Below, piece after piece: positions 14,844-23,174 of a DNA stretch of 38,311 nucleotides. The notes under the pieces are model-generated. The model ran no database searches, was not told the DNA's origin, and saw only the letters and a list, made by a program, of their open reading frames with translations. The position numbers and the translations under genes are program-made. The stretch comes from Anabaena sp. UHCC 0204 (GTDB lineage: Bacteria > Cyanobacteriota > Cyanobacteriia > Cyanobacteriales > Nostocaceae), in assembly GCF_009711975.1 (NCBI RefSeq), contig NZ_VIKW01000039.1, positions 1-38,311 of the forward strand. Direction: 5' to 3'. Positions within the stretch are counted from its first letter, which is position 1; each line of letters opens with the position of its first letter.

Positions 14844-15311
14844 TTAGAGACTAGGAAAATAATCACTATTAAGAATATCATCAGGAGTAAAAGGACATTG
14901 TTCCGGGAAAATCTCACTAGATAAACCTGATTTCTGAATTGCTTGTTTTCTAGCTTTGAGATAAACTGAATCTAAACAATTAAGAAAATAATTATAAAGT
15001 GTTTTAGAACGACAAGAAAATTCTAATTCATCTCGAAAATTAGAAATCTCATTTTTCCAACCTCGTTGACAAAATTCTTTTTCAGATTCCCAATAACAAT
15101 AAAGTAAAAGATGAATTAATAATTGCTTGAGATAACTTTCTACCTTTCGTCTTTGTTCAATTCCCAAAGCTTCTATCTCTTCTACCAAATGTTGCCAATC
15201 TAAATTTTCAATATCTTGATTTTGTAATTGTTGAAGAGTTGTTTCTATCCATAAATAATAATCTTCTTCATAAAGGGTAGGTTGAATAGATGGAAAGATT
15301 TTTGTAGTCAT
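14844..15311 (-). CDS. DUF29 family protein, copy 3
   Basis: A 155-residue DUF29 protein of the canonical subtype: LYEEDYYLWIETTLQQLQNQ, LDWQHLVEEIEALGIEQRRK, SYLKQLLIHLLLYCYW, then FPEQCPFTPDDIL at the end. It matches the general DUF29 pattern (YEtD--W-----L-----LD---L-EEIE-LG------L--LL-HLLK) better than copies 1 and 2 do. Function unknown; proposed links to toxin-antitoxin-like or transposon-linked roles are unproven. It lies 19 bp upstream of rsmE on the same strand and downstream of a 419-bp repeat-rich spacer. Confidence 0.85.
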   Translation of the reverse strand: MTTKIFPSIQPTLYEEDYYLWIETTLQQLQNQDIENLDWQHLVEEIEALGIEQRRKVESYLKQLLIHLLLYCYWESEKEFCQRGWKNEISNFRDELEFSCRSKTLYNYFLNCLDSVYLKARKQAIQKSGLSSEIFPEQCPFTPDDILNSDYFPSL

Positions 15312-15349
15312 ACCTTATCCCTCAGAGAATATATACTAGAATTTCTTAG

Positions 15350-15417
15350 TTTAACGAGGTACAAATTCATCTGCATTTATCCTCTTCCATCTGCGGTTAA
15401 TTCTTGCTTCTTGTACC
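15350..15417. repeat. degenerate copy of the TAACGAGGTAC element
   Basis: TTAACGAGGTACAAATTCAT with CATCTGCGGTTAATTC is the inverted, decayed form of the 11490-11557 element; the far end reads TTGTACCGCACTTAA rather than the perfect terminus. It is the first of three repeats filling the gene-free stretch 15312-15730. Confidence 0.5.
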
Positions 15418-15480
15418 GCACTTAAATAGGAATTGATATAATTAATTTTAACATAATTTCCAGCAGTTCAGAAATTTCAT

Positions 15481-15577
15481 CTCACGCAAAAACTCCAAAA
15501 ACAACTTTGCGTCTTTGCTACGGCAGTCGCTCATGGGGGAAACCCCCAAGACCGCGCTGCCTCGCCTTTGCGTGAGA
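15481..15577. repeat. nested repeats: GCGTCTTTGCGCC unit split by a 45-nt palindrome
   Basis: The outer repeat (GTCTTTG at 15511-15517, CGCCTTTGCGTGAG from 15563) is interrupted by a 45-nt sequence at 15518-15562 that folds on itself: GGCAG near the left, GGGGG-AAA-CCCCC at the centre and CTGCC at the right. The intact outer form is present at 12551-12575, which makes the insertion readable to the base. Confidence 0.75.
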
Positions 15578-15654
15578 ATATCTGTCTAAGTAGGGGAACA
15601 GAAAAATTTAAAGGTATATGAAGAAAAGTAAAATCGCCCAAAACTCTCTTCTTC

Positions 15655-15696
15655 CTGTTCCCTGTTCCCTGTTCCCTGTTCCCTGTTCCCTGTTCC
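15655..15696. repeat. heptamer tandem repeat (CTGTTCC)x6
   Basis: Six perfect CTGTTCC units in 7-nt register, related to the array at 11644. Rest of the 15312-15730 spacer: no gene seen. Confidence 0.9.
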
Positions 15697-15730
15697 CTTG
15701 CCCCAACGACAATTTTTAACGCCCACCTAC

Positions 15731-17644
15731 TTACAGAGTTTGGAAATACTTCTCCAAAGCCTCATGAACCAAATCAGTCATTGGCCGTTCTTGTTTTTCA
15801 GCAGTTTCCTTAAGTTGCGCGTAAAAATCATCCCGCAGACTGACTCTATGACGTGATTTACCGCTGCTAGTAGGTTCTCCTGGTGTGTAATTAGCCACAA
15901 ATTCCCTAATCGCATCAAAACCCAATCTGTCGCAAAAATCCCCAAAACTTTCTTTGGGTGTGCGTGACTTTTTAAAGAAGACAAAAATCGGTTCTAGGAA
16001 ACTTTCAATATCATTGTGGTGCAGTCTTTCCACAAAAGGTTGAGCCAAGCGGGTTTGATTTGGTGAACCACCCAACCACACTTGATAAGATTCCGCAGCA
16101 CTACCAACAAAACCCAATTCTGCCATATAAGGACGAGCGCAACCATTAGGGCAGCCTGTCATTCTGACCACAAAATGTTGATTTTGTAAACCCAATTTAT
16201 CTAATAAAGCCCGAATTCTTTCTAAAATTCCGGGAATTGCTCTTTCTGATTCTGTGATTGCTAAACCGCAGGTAGGCAAAGCCGGACAAGCCATAGCATA
16301 GCGGGTTAATGCTGCTATTTGGTCGGGATCAGCCACAACACTGCATTTGTCCAGGATCTCTTGAATGGCTGCTTTGTCTTCTGGTGCAATGTCGTAAAAA
16401 ATCAGGTTTTGATTACCTGTGAGACGAATAGGGAGATTAAATTGTTCAACAATTGTCCGCAAAGCGGTTTTTAGTTGAAATGTCTCGTCATCTTTGACAC
16501 GACCGTTATCAATGGAAATACCCAAGAAGAGTTTACCGTCTCCTTGTTCATTCCAGCCCAGGAAGTCTTTATATTTAAACTGGATCAGGGGTTTAAAAGG
16601 TTCGATCGCTTTACCGAAATATTCTTCTACCTTGGTGCGGAATTTATCTACACCCCAATCATTAATTAAATATTTTAACCTAGCGTGTCGTCTGTCGGTG
16701 CGATCGCCATAATCTCTTTGAGTGGCAACTATCGCTTTTACCAGATTATATACATCAGCTTTGGCTACATAACCAATAGGATCGGCAATTCTGGCAAAGG
16801 TTTCTTCCTTATTATGGGTTCTACCCAAACCACCACCAGCGAAGATATTAAATCCTGCTAATGCGCCTTTTTTATTAGTAATTACTACCAAAGTTAAATC
16901 TTGGGAATATAAATCAACGGAATTATCACCAGGGACTGTGACGCAAATTTTAAATTTGCGGGGCATATAATGAGTTCCATAGATTGGTTCTACGGAATCA
17001 TGAATAATAGTGCCGTTACCGTTACTTTGTCGCGCTGCTTTGACATCTGGGTGTTCTTCGGCGCTAATGGCTTTTTCCCCATCTAACCAAATTTCATAAT
17101 AAGCACCAGTTTGGGGAGAAAGTAAATCAGCGATATTTTGGGCATATTCCCAAGCATACTGATATTCTGAGCGATTTTTAAAGGGAGCAGGAGGAGCCAT
17201 AACGTTGCGGTTAATGTCACCACAAGCACCCAGAGTTGAACCGAGATTTTGAACAATTGTAGCGATCGCTGTTTTTAAATGCTTTTTGAGAATACCATGT
17301 AACTGAAAGCCTTGGCGAGTAGTAGCTCTGAGGGTATGATTACCATATTCATCAGCTAGTTTGTCTAAAGCCAGATATAGCTGTGGTGGTACTAACCCCC
17401 CAGGATTTTTTGTCCGCAGCATAAACTGGTAATCTTTTTCCTGTCCCTTGACACGATTATCACGATTATCCTGTTGATAAGAACCGTGAAACTTGAGAAT
17501 CTGAATTGCGTCTTCAGTAAAGTGGGTGGTGTCCTGGAGGATTTCAGTAGCTACAGGTTCACGCAAAAAATTACTATTTTCTTTGAGACCTTCGACTTTG
17601 GAAGGCTTACGATTGGTAAGCGGGGAAGCAGCAGAGTTAACCAT
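15731..17644 (-). CDS. sir: ferredoxin-sulfite reductase
   Basis: A 637-residue siroheme/4Fe-4S reductase that reduces sulfite to sulfide with ferredoxin in assimilatory sulfur metabolism. The cluster ligands are intact: C-x5-C in CPALPTC and C-x3-C in GCPNGC. Other landmarks: [28 protein letters not shown] (siroheme arginines), [20 protein letters not shown]. The TTG seven codons upstream (17665) is a possible extension, but ATG 17644 gives the familiar MVNS start. The last about 40 residues ([20 protein letters not shown], then [16 protein letters not shown]) look like a ribbon-helix-helix domain joined to the enzyme. Nothing else in the window belongs to sulfur assimilation. Nitrite reductase is excluded by length and by the siroheme-sulfite motifs. 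Confidence 0.95.
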   Translation of the reverse strand: MVNSAASPLTNRKPSKVEGLKENSNFLREPVATEILQDTTHFTEDAIQILKFHGSYQQDNRDNRVKGQEKDYQFMLRTKNPGGLVPPQLYLALDKLADEYGNHTLRATTRQGFQLHGILKKHLKTAIATIVQNLGSTLGACGDINRNVMAPPAPFKNRSEYQYAWEYAQNIADLLSPQTGAYYEIWLDGEKAISAEEHPDVKAARQSNGNGTIIHDSVEPIYGTHYMPRKFKICVTVPGDNSVDLYSQDLTLVVITNKKGALAGFNIFAGGGLGRTHNKEETFARIADPIGYVAKADVYNLVKAIVATQRDYGDRTDRRHARLKYLINDWGVDKFRTKVEEYFGKAIEPFKPLIQFKYKDFLGWNEQGDGKLFLGISIDNGRVKDDETFQLKTALRTIVEQFNLPIRLTGNQNLIFYDIAPEDKAAIQEILDKCSVVADPDQIAALTRYAMACPALPTCGLAITESERAIPGILERIRALLDKLGLQNQHFVVRMTGCPNGCARPYMAELGFVGSAAESYQVWLGGSPNQTRLAQPFVERLHHNDIESFLEPIFVFFKKSRTPKESFGDFCDRLGFDAIREFVANYTPGEPTSSGKSRHRVSLRDDFYAQLKETAEKQERPMTDLVHEALEKYFQTL

Positions 17645-17849
17645 TACAGTAGATACGTTTCTCAAATAAGGCGTAAGTTAAGGCCAAAGTAGGAAATTAT
17701 TCGCACATCTTCAGCGAGATAACCCCGAAAAATTGGTCGGAACTATGAATAAGAATATAATTTTAACATTTAAAAACCCGGCTTCGTCGGTGATTCAACA
17801 CTTCACAAAACCGGTTATGAGTTTTTCTGTAACTTCCCAATCTCCATGA

Positions 17850-18383
17850 CTAGAAACTGTAGCCAATCCCAGCATTAATACTCACAGCAGAAGCAGGACT
17901 ATTTTGATAAGCACGTAATCCAACCTTAGCGTTGGTATACAACAGGAAGTTTTTACCAACTTCAGATTCTACTCCCGCACCTACAACTACAGAATCTCTA
18001 TTCCCCAAAGGTGTGGCTTTACCATCAGTTTCTACAAAAGAATAGCCACCGGTCAAAAAAGCATTAGTTCTATTCGCAATGGGTACGTCTACAGAAAGTT
18101 CTGGGATGATAGCACTCGTTTTATCACTCCAGAGGACGTTACCACGGGCAGAAAGTGGTGTATTTCCTAATTTCAATCTTCCTGTCAGATTACCACCCAA
18201 GTTAGGGGCATCATTTGTTTGTCCTCCTTCGGTGACACCAGCGGCTAAACCCACACCTACATAATTAGCATTAGTGCCTTTTTCGTTTTCAGCAAATGCT
18301 TTGCCATTTGTCATTAATACTGATGAAATCGTTAGGGAAGATAAGGCTGCTAAAGTCACAAATGATTTAAATAAATGTCGCAT
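17850..18383 (-). CDS. small exported beta-barrel-like protein
   Basis: 177 residues. A Sec signal peptide is clear: MRHLFKS, hydrophobic TLAALSSLTISSVLM, then GKAFAEN (AFA cleavage). The mature part is built of alternating polar/hydrophobic strands (YVGVGLAAGVTEGG, NLTGRLKLGNTPLSARGNVLW, NAFLTGGYSFVETDG, VVVGAGVESEV) and ends NAGIGYSF, a terminal-aromatic signature of outer-membrane beta barrels. At this size it would make an 8-strand barrel. I do not recognise a specific family; adhesin, small porin-like or assembly roles are all open. It stands alone, with 466 bp of sir-side and 250 bp of upstream flank. A poor GC-rich hairpin (CCCGG..CCGGT, 17777-17813) follows it. Confidence 0.75.
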   Translation of the reverse strand: MRHLFKSFVTLAALSSLTISSVLMTNGKAFAENEKGTNANYVGVGLAAGVTEGGQTNDAPNLGGNLTGRLKLGNTPLSARGNVLWSDKTSAIIPELSVDVPIANRTNAFLTGGYSFVETDGKATPLGNRDSVVVGAGVESEVGKNFLLYTNAKVGLRAYQNSPASAVSINAGIGYSF

Positions 18384-18498
18384 AAAATTAACCTGCTTGT
18401 AAATTTTTTCCTTTAATTACTATGTCGTATTCTCTTTTTAAATGTTCCAAAGATTTATAAAATTGCTGGAAATTAAGATAAGTTATTTAATCAATAGC

Positions 18499-18570
18499 GA
18501 AGAAGAAAGAGTTAACCGCAGATGGAAGATGATAAACGCAGATGAACGCAGATAAATTTGTACCTCGTTA
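18499..18570. repeat. degenerate copy of the 68-bp TACCTCGTTA element
   Basis: GTTAACCGCAGATGGAAGAT then AACGCAGATGAACGCAGATA and TTTGTACCTCGTTAAG; right end matches the 11490-11557 element, left end is decayed. It lies in the 250-bp spacer between divergent genes. Confidence 0.55.
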
Positions 18571-18633
18571 AGAAGAAATGCTATATTTAGGGTAAATACT
18601 ATATTTTTACGTCTTTAATATTGAGATAAAATT

Positions 18634-19569
18634 ATGTCAACTGCTACTAAAGTTTTATCTGGTTTGATGGGTGTATGTGTCGGTGATGCTTTAGGTGTTC
18701 CTGTGGAATTTACTAGTCGTGCTGAACGCATGAAATCCCCAGTCACAACGATGCTAGGTTACGGGACATGGAATCAACCTCCCGGAACTTGGTCTGATGA
18801 TAGTTCTTTAATGTTCTGTTTAGCAGCTTCTTTATGTAGTGGCTATTCTTTAGATGATATAGCCACATCATTTTGTTCCTGGTATCGAGAAAATTACTGG
18901 ACGGCTCATGGTAACGTCTTTGATATTGGTAATACTACATACCAAGCTATTATCAATTTAGAGAAAGGGATTCTACCTTTAGAAGCAGGTGGAAGGAGTG
19001 AAAAAAGTAATGGTAATGGTTCATTAATGCGAATTTTGCCAATGGCTTATTTACACGAAACTTTGAGTTTTCCAGAATTAATTAACAGGGTACATCAGGT
19101 TTCTTGTATTACTCATGGCCATCTTCGATCGCAAATGGCTTGTGGGATTTATATTAGTATGGCAATAGAATTACTAAAAGGGGCTGATTTACTAACAGCT
19201 TATTTACAAGGTGTAGAGCAAATTCAAAAAATTTATAATGATAGTGAGTATTTTGAGGAAAAATCACATTTTCAGCGAGTTTTTAGCGGTAAAATTGCCG
19301 AATTACCGATAGAGGAGATTAATTCTGGTGGTTATGTAATTGACACCCTAGAAGCGTCTATTTGGTGTTTGTTAAATAGTTCGTCTTACGCTGAATCGGT
19401 TCTTAAAGCTGTGAATTTGGGAGGAGATACAGATACTACTGCTGCTGTGACGGGTGGATTAGCAGGAATTTATTACGGGGTGGAAAATATTCCCCCAGAA
19501 TGGGTTGAACAAATTGCTCGCAAACAAGACATTATTGATTTAGCCAGTCGTTTTGCAGCAGCTTTGTGA
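18634..19569 (+). CDS. ADP-ribosylglycohydrolase family protein (DraG-like)
   Basis: A 311-residue all-helical hydrolase of the DraG/ARH fold. The two metal-binding motifs are intact: TWSDDS with Asp55 and Asp56, and GGDTDTTAAVTGGLAG with Asp265 and Asp267. The start GLMGVCVGDALGVPVEF is the family's signature first helix, and NGNGSLMRILPMA is the usual middle motif. Such proteins bind two Mg or Mn ions and remove ADP-ribose from proteins or nucleic acid, or cleave related compounds. DraG proper acts on nitrogenase reductase, but without draT or nif genes here that link is not supported. It faces away from the barrel gene and is convergent with the HTH gene. Confidence 0.88.
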   Translation: MSTATKVLSGLMGVCVGDALGVPVEFTSRAERMKSPVTTMLGYGTWNQPPGTWSDDSSLMFCLAASLCSGYSLDDIATSFCSWYRENYWTAHGNVFDIGNTTYQAIINLEKGILPLEAGGRSEKSNGNGSLMRILPMAYLHETLSFPELINRVHQVSCITHGHLRSQMACGIYISMAIELLKGADLLTAYLQGVEQIQKIYNDSEYFEEKSHFQRVFSGKIAELPIEEINSGGYVIDTLEASIWCLLNSSSYAESVLKAVNLGGDTDTTAAVTGGLAGIYYGVENIPPEWVEQIARKQDIIDLASRFAAAL

Positions 19570-19626
19570 AACAGTGGTTAGAGTAGGGAACTACTCCAAC
19601 CAGCAAATATCCACATTTTCTTTAGG

Positions 19627-20655
19627 TCACACTAAAGACAGAGAGTAAACTTGTCCATCAATTAACAGTCGCGTAATTCCTTTAGCTTGTAAATGGTTAC
19701 TAGCTTTATGGAGCATTTGACTGTCGGGAACTTTGATTACGCGATCGCGCTTGGTAGAAAAGCGTTTAGCTACTCTGTGGTTATCAAAAATCGGCAGAGT
19801 TTTCTGTTGATTTTCCAGACTAGGAATTTGACCTAAATCACCAAAATCCTTGAGTGGCCGAGTAATTAATTCCGCAGAGCGATCAATTACCAAATAGCAA
19901 GTTTTAGGTAAATGAGCAACTGACAATGGTAAAACTTGAACAGATGTTTCCCCATTTCTGCGTCTGGTGACTAGGGGTATTGGCTCTTCATAGTCTTCAT
20001 CCTCAAAGTCCTCATCATCTCCATACAAATCATCATCTAAATCGTCATCATCTAAATCATCAGGTTCATCCAATAAGTCCTCATCCAAAATTTCCGCAAA
20101 CAAACTCGGCTGTGAATTTCGAGTTTCTACCTCTAACTTTGGTTTAGGAATAATTGGCGTTTCCTGTGAGTTGTGTCTGACAATTTCTAACTCCTTCACA
20201 GCAGGAGGTTCTTTGACGACTGGAAGCTTGGGTTTTTCCACCGCTGAGGAGCGTGTTTTTACCCGTCTATTCGCTGGAATGGGTTGAGCGAAATCGCCAT
20301 CACTATCACTATCATTTTGTGCTGCTATCTCCAGCTTTTCTGGTTCTGGGTTCAATAACTCCCCATAGCTGCTGGTACTAGTAGAAGTTGCTTCTTCAAA
20401 TGGTGGTTGATTCAACAGTGGTAACTGCTCATAGCTTACCTGCGCTCTGCCTTCAGGGGTTCTGGCGGCGCGTTTTAAAGAGACGAGAAATTCATACTCT
20501 TCTTCTGGTAAGGTACTTTTGAGCAGTCGGCTAATTGTTGAGTTACTCACACCATAGCGTTCAGCCAAAGTCGAGGTTGTTTGAGCAGTTTCTCGATATA
20601 ACTTGAGAATTTCTTGTTTGTCAGGATCTGTTAGTTTTCTCACGGTAGACACCAA
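19627..20655 (-). CDS. HTH protein with long acidic linker, cyanobacterial
   Basis: 342 residues. N-terminal transposase/Hin-like helix-turn-helix (KLTDPDKQEILKLYRE, then LAERYGVSNSTISRLLK, residues about 7-47). The middle is proline-rich and then extremely acidic (DEDLLDEPDDLDDDDLDDDL, about 190-220). A conserved C-terminal domain follows: LPKTCYLVIDRSAELITRPL, RVAKRFSTKRDRVIKVPDSQ, and ITRLLIDGQVYSLSLV. It has no DDE catalytic core, so it is a regulator or nucleoid-type protein rather than a transposase. No ATG is suitable: the frame starts at TTG (20655) or GTG (20652 or 20643), only 6 bp after the stop of the membrane-protein gene, so translation is probably coupled. Function unknown. Confidence 0.7.
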   Translation of the reverse strand: MVSTVRKLTDPDKQEILKLYRETAQTTSTLAERYGVSNSTISRLLKSTLPEEEYEFLVSLKRAARTPEGRAQVSYEQLPLLNQPPFEEATSTSTSSYGELLNPEPEKLEIAAQNDSDSDGDFAQPIPANRRVKTRSSAVEKPKLPVVKEPPAVKELEIVRHNSQETPIIPKPKLEVETRNSQPSLFAEILDEDLLDEPDDLDDDDLDDDLYGDDEDFEDEDYEEPIPLVTRRRNGETSVQVLPLSVAHLPKTCYLVIDRSAELITRPLKDFGDLGQIPSLENQQKTLPIFDNHRVAKRFSTKRDRVIKVPDSQMLHKASNHLQAKGITRLLIDGQVYSLSLV

Positions 20656-20661
20656 ATTTTG

Positions 20662-21513
20662 TTAAGTTCGTTTGCGTCCACGGTCTCGGCGTTTAAGACT
20701 CAATGATGCGTCGTATTCTAGAACAGCGCCCATACCGAATAACACTCCACTAAACACCCAGAATACTTCTAGTATGTCTCCACTTTGATAATTGTCGCCC
20801 TGAGCAAATTTAAACCACATATCTGCAATGTAGAGCGAAAATGCGGCTGCTGCAATCATGCGCCAAGATAGGGAAACTTTCCCTCCCCAAAAAGCTAGAA
20901 GCATCGTTGTGGCAATAATTAATAATGCCACATCGCTAACTATGTAAAACCAATTCAGAATAAAGGCGATCTGATCAGTGGATGTTTGCGGTTTTTGGGA
21001 AATCAACCAAGCCAGAAAACTTCCTAATCCTCCAACTGCTACGACAATTAGCCATTGCCATGCTTCTAGATTGATGCGTCGGGAGAATAAAGCTAAAGCC
21101 ATACCTGTACCCAGGCATAGATAAGTTAGGACAAAAAACACATCAGCAATAGATACATCTGGTTCTTGACCTAAAATTATTTCTATATAGCCAAAAATTA
21201 GTCCACCTATAAAATAGGCAAACATTCCTAAGCCGATTGAGAGCCAAACTTTCCGACTACTAACCATTTGGGTACTCCGCCAGTTCCTCCAGCATAAGAG
21301 ACTTGCACCCAAGTATGCTATAGCTTCAAAAATATTTGTGCCAATTACATACCAATCTGCGCGAACTTCTCCTTTCCCTTCTACAGGGATTTTGGCGCTA
21401 AACAACAAAAAGTATAACAATGCTAAAACAGCCCAACTAAGACACGCCAAAACGAGATTTTGAGTAGTTAGCAGGGATTTAGCGCGGGATGAATTGTCGT
21501 AAGATTTACTCAT
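20662..21513 (-). CDS. polytopic membrane protein, cyanobacterial, unknown function
   Basis: 283 residues with about eight hydrophobic spans: near 19-39, 54-74, 89-110, 120-142, 152-171, 184-208, 218-235 and 245-264, a basic C-terminus (LKRRDRGRKRT) and a short polar N-terminus. No catalytic or transport motif recognised; the span pattern resembles the membrane part of MASE-like or other sensory modules that have lost their output domain, but this is a weak impression. It is the first gene of a two-gene unit with the HTH/acidic protein, 6 bp apart. The AGAGATT before its ATG is a weak ribosome site. Confidence 0.65.
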   Translation of the reverse strand: MSKSYDNSSRAKSLLTTQNLVLACLSWAVLALLYFLLFSAKIPVEGKGEVRADWYVIGTNIFEAIAYLGASLLCWRNWRSTQMVSSRKVWLSIGLGMFAYFIGGLIFGYIEIILGQEPDVSIADVFFVLTYLCLGTGMALALFSRRINLEAWQWLIVVAVGGLGSFLAWLISQKPQTSTDQIAFILNWFYIVSDVALLIIATTMLLAFWGGKVSLSWRMIAAAAFSLYIADMWFKFAQGDNYQSGDILEVFWVFSGVLFGMGAVLEYDASLSLKRRDRGRKRT

Positions 21514-21643
21514 AGAGATTAACTAGGTAAATGCTCTGAAGGTAATATTTTTTGCACACTAAATGATATATCTCACAATTTTTGCATTCTTGTGACACAT
21601 AATCGCCAATGAGCAGTTTTTTTTTTGCAAATCAATATCCACC

Positions 21644-22306
21644 CTAATGCCAAAGCTTATTAAGTGGAGATTTTTTTAACCAACTAATAAAGAGTTCTTG
21701 CTCTTCTTCTGGCATATCTTGTAATCGCTCATCTAGTTGATGAGCAAAGTTGGTGTCACCAAAATATGTTTTTCCTAAACGGTGCAGTTCTTCTAGAAGA
21801 ATAATCACATGAGTTTCTTGCCAAGCTGGCATTGTACTCATCTGTGATAAATCCTCAGTGAGGAAAGATTTTACTACATCGGCAGAAGAGATATTGGGAA
21901 ATTGTTTTTGCTGTAACGTCCCCGTTATATCTTTTGTAAATAGAGTGGCTTGACGACTTCCTAATAAATCTTCAATATCCAAATAAACAGCTTGTAACAG
22001 TGTAATAGCAGCTAATGTTAAAACATCAGTTTTAGTGTGACTACCAGTGTCACTACTGATTTGGTCTAACTTCACCTTTCCCCAGATACTATAGCGTTCT
22101 GGTTCTTCTAATAACACACAAGCTTTTCCTCGGTTATCGGTGAGCGATCGCCAAAAAGTCTTAGCCTCTTCCTCTTCACTGGCCTTAAAAACCGTAATCA
22201 ATCGAAAAGTCTGCCCCTGATAATAGAGGATCGACACTTGTTGATCTTCTTTTTTCGGGTGCTGAATCGTCGAAATTTCAACATCCTGCCGTTTGAGAAT
22301 AAACAT
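21644..22306 (-). CDS. conserved cyanobacterial protein (possibly Npun_F0813 type)
   Basis: 220 residues, soluble, no signal peptide. Features: MFILKRQDVEIS start, YYQGQTFRLITVF, EEEAKTFWRSLTDNRGKACV, LLEEPERYSIWGKV, and a helical C-terminal half rich in E and L ending FISWLKKSPLNKLWH. I recall a cyanobacteria-restricted family with this start (Npun_F0813 family), but cannot confirm it. No catalytic motif is seen. It stands alone between the membrane-protein gene (130 bp away) and a long spacer leading to the tRNA. Confidence 0.65.
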   Translation of the reverse strand: MFILKRQDVEISTIQHPKKEDQQVSILYYQGQTFRLITVFKASEEEEAKTFWRSLTDNRGKACVLLEEPERYSIWGKVKLDQISSDTGSHTKTDVLTLAAITLLQAVYLDIEDLLGSRQATLFTKDITGTLQQKQFPNISSADVVKSFLTEDLSQMSTMPAWQETHVIILLEELHRLGKTYFGDTNFAHQLDERLQDMPEEEQELFISWLKKSPLNKLWH

Positions 22307-22608
22307 AGCACTAGCAAATAACTCCTCGCAGGGGCTTTTTTGATAAAGAATATGTAATGGTCTGCTGTATCATTACAATAGAGTATAATTACTTAAGTAG
22401 CCAGGTAAGGAGTATTTAGCATTGACTAGATACTCGATTAGGATAGGATTCTAGGAAAGTATCCATATTCATAGGCAATTACTCCTTGACATCACAATAT
22501 ATCTGAATATTGTATCTATTTTGTTTTTAGTGTACCTCGACTCATCAATCACTGAAACTTTATTACTGAATTGACACTTCCCTGACTCAAGAGGAGGGGA
22601 TTCTTAGT

Positions 22609-22649
22609 GATTAAGTTTTGGCGCGTGGTGTAAAAACTTCAGCTTAATC
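22609..22649. other. gene-free spacer 22307-22768: overlapping inverted repeats
   Basis: The 462-bp spacer has no gene. It contains GATTAAG (22609-22615) facing CTTAATC (22643-22649) and the overlapping pair AAGTTTT (22613-22619) and AAAACTT (22633-22639), which cannot both form fully. It may be a relic of an insertion-sequence end or a terminator region. The rest is AT-rich without recognised features up to the tRNA promoter. Confidence 0.35.
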
Positions 22650-22701
22650 TCCAAGGTTTTCAGCCTTTTTTCTGATCAAAAATGAAATTTTTAATTTGCT
22701 A

Positions 22702-22731
22702 TTGCCTATTGTCATAAAAAGGTAATATAAT
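22702..22731 (+). promoter_or_regulatory. sigma-70-type promoter of tRNA-Arg
   Basis: TTGCCT (22702-22707), an 18-nt spacer and a perfect TATAAT (22726-22731) place transcription start near 22738, about 30 nt before the tRNA. Confidence 0.6.
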
Positions 22732-22768
22732 AGGGAAGGTTTATCTTGAAAAAATAAATCATAGTGAT

Positions 22769-22842
22769 GGGTACGTAGCTCAGTTGGATAGAGCATCCGC
22801 CTTCTAAGCGGACGGTCACAGGTTCGAGTCCTGTCGTACCCG
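22769..22842 (+). tRNA. tRNA-Arg (anticodon TCT)
   Basis: A 74-nt cloverleaf: acceptor GGGTACG with CGTACCC, D-arm GCTC-AGTTGGATA-GAGC, anticodon stem CCGCC/GGCGG-like with loop CTTCTAA giving anticodon TCT (reads AGA and AGG), and T-arm with GGTTCGAGTCC. The discriminator is G and CCA is not encoded. Confidence 0.95.
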
Positions 22843-23174
22843 TTTTCAAAACTTACACATTGGATGTATGGTTTTTGGGCATTTTCATGGGATTTTTTGA
22901 TGATTTTGGAGTGTATCTATATTTATCTAAGAAAACTCCACAAACAAGATGATCCAACTGCACCAAATCAAAACGAATTTTCCTCCTCCCACTCCCTGCC
23001 CCCTGCCCCCTTCCCGATAAGTTCTCAACTCAAATAGGATCGCTATAGCTACTAAAAACGCACAAAAGTTATAGTTATACAACAACATTAAATGATCGTC
23101 AGATTTTAGTAGCCACCTGAAGTGGGAAAATCAAATCATGCCAAAAGTAGAGTTAGAGAGGAAAAGCTGATAAT
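22843..23174. other. spacer between tRNA and dxs
   Basis: No gene is seen in these 332 bp. There is a short C-rich heptamer-like run (CCCTGCCCCCTGCCCCC, about 22995-23011) and a T-rich stretch at 22866-22900 that may end the tRNA transcript. No clear dxs promoter was picked out. Confidence 0.5.

Noticed and set aside
17777-17813. Terminator after the small barrel gene
   Set aside because: CCCGG..CCGGT pairing is short with a long loop and no T-run; left as a weak mention only.
18634-19569. Nitrogenase regulator DraG
   Set aside because: Family fits, but there is no draT or nif context and the DraG/ARH family is broad.
19627-20655. HTH protein considered as a transposase
   Set aside because: It has only the HTH; the rest is an acidic linker and a small non-DDE domain, and no terminal repeats flank it.
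22609-22649. Riboswitch upstream of the tRNA
   Set aside because: There are inverted repeats but no recognised aptamer, and the only gene downstream is a tRNA with its own promoter.
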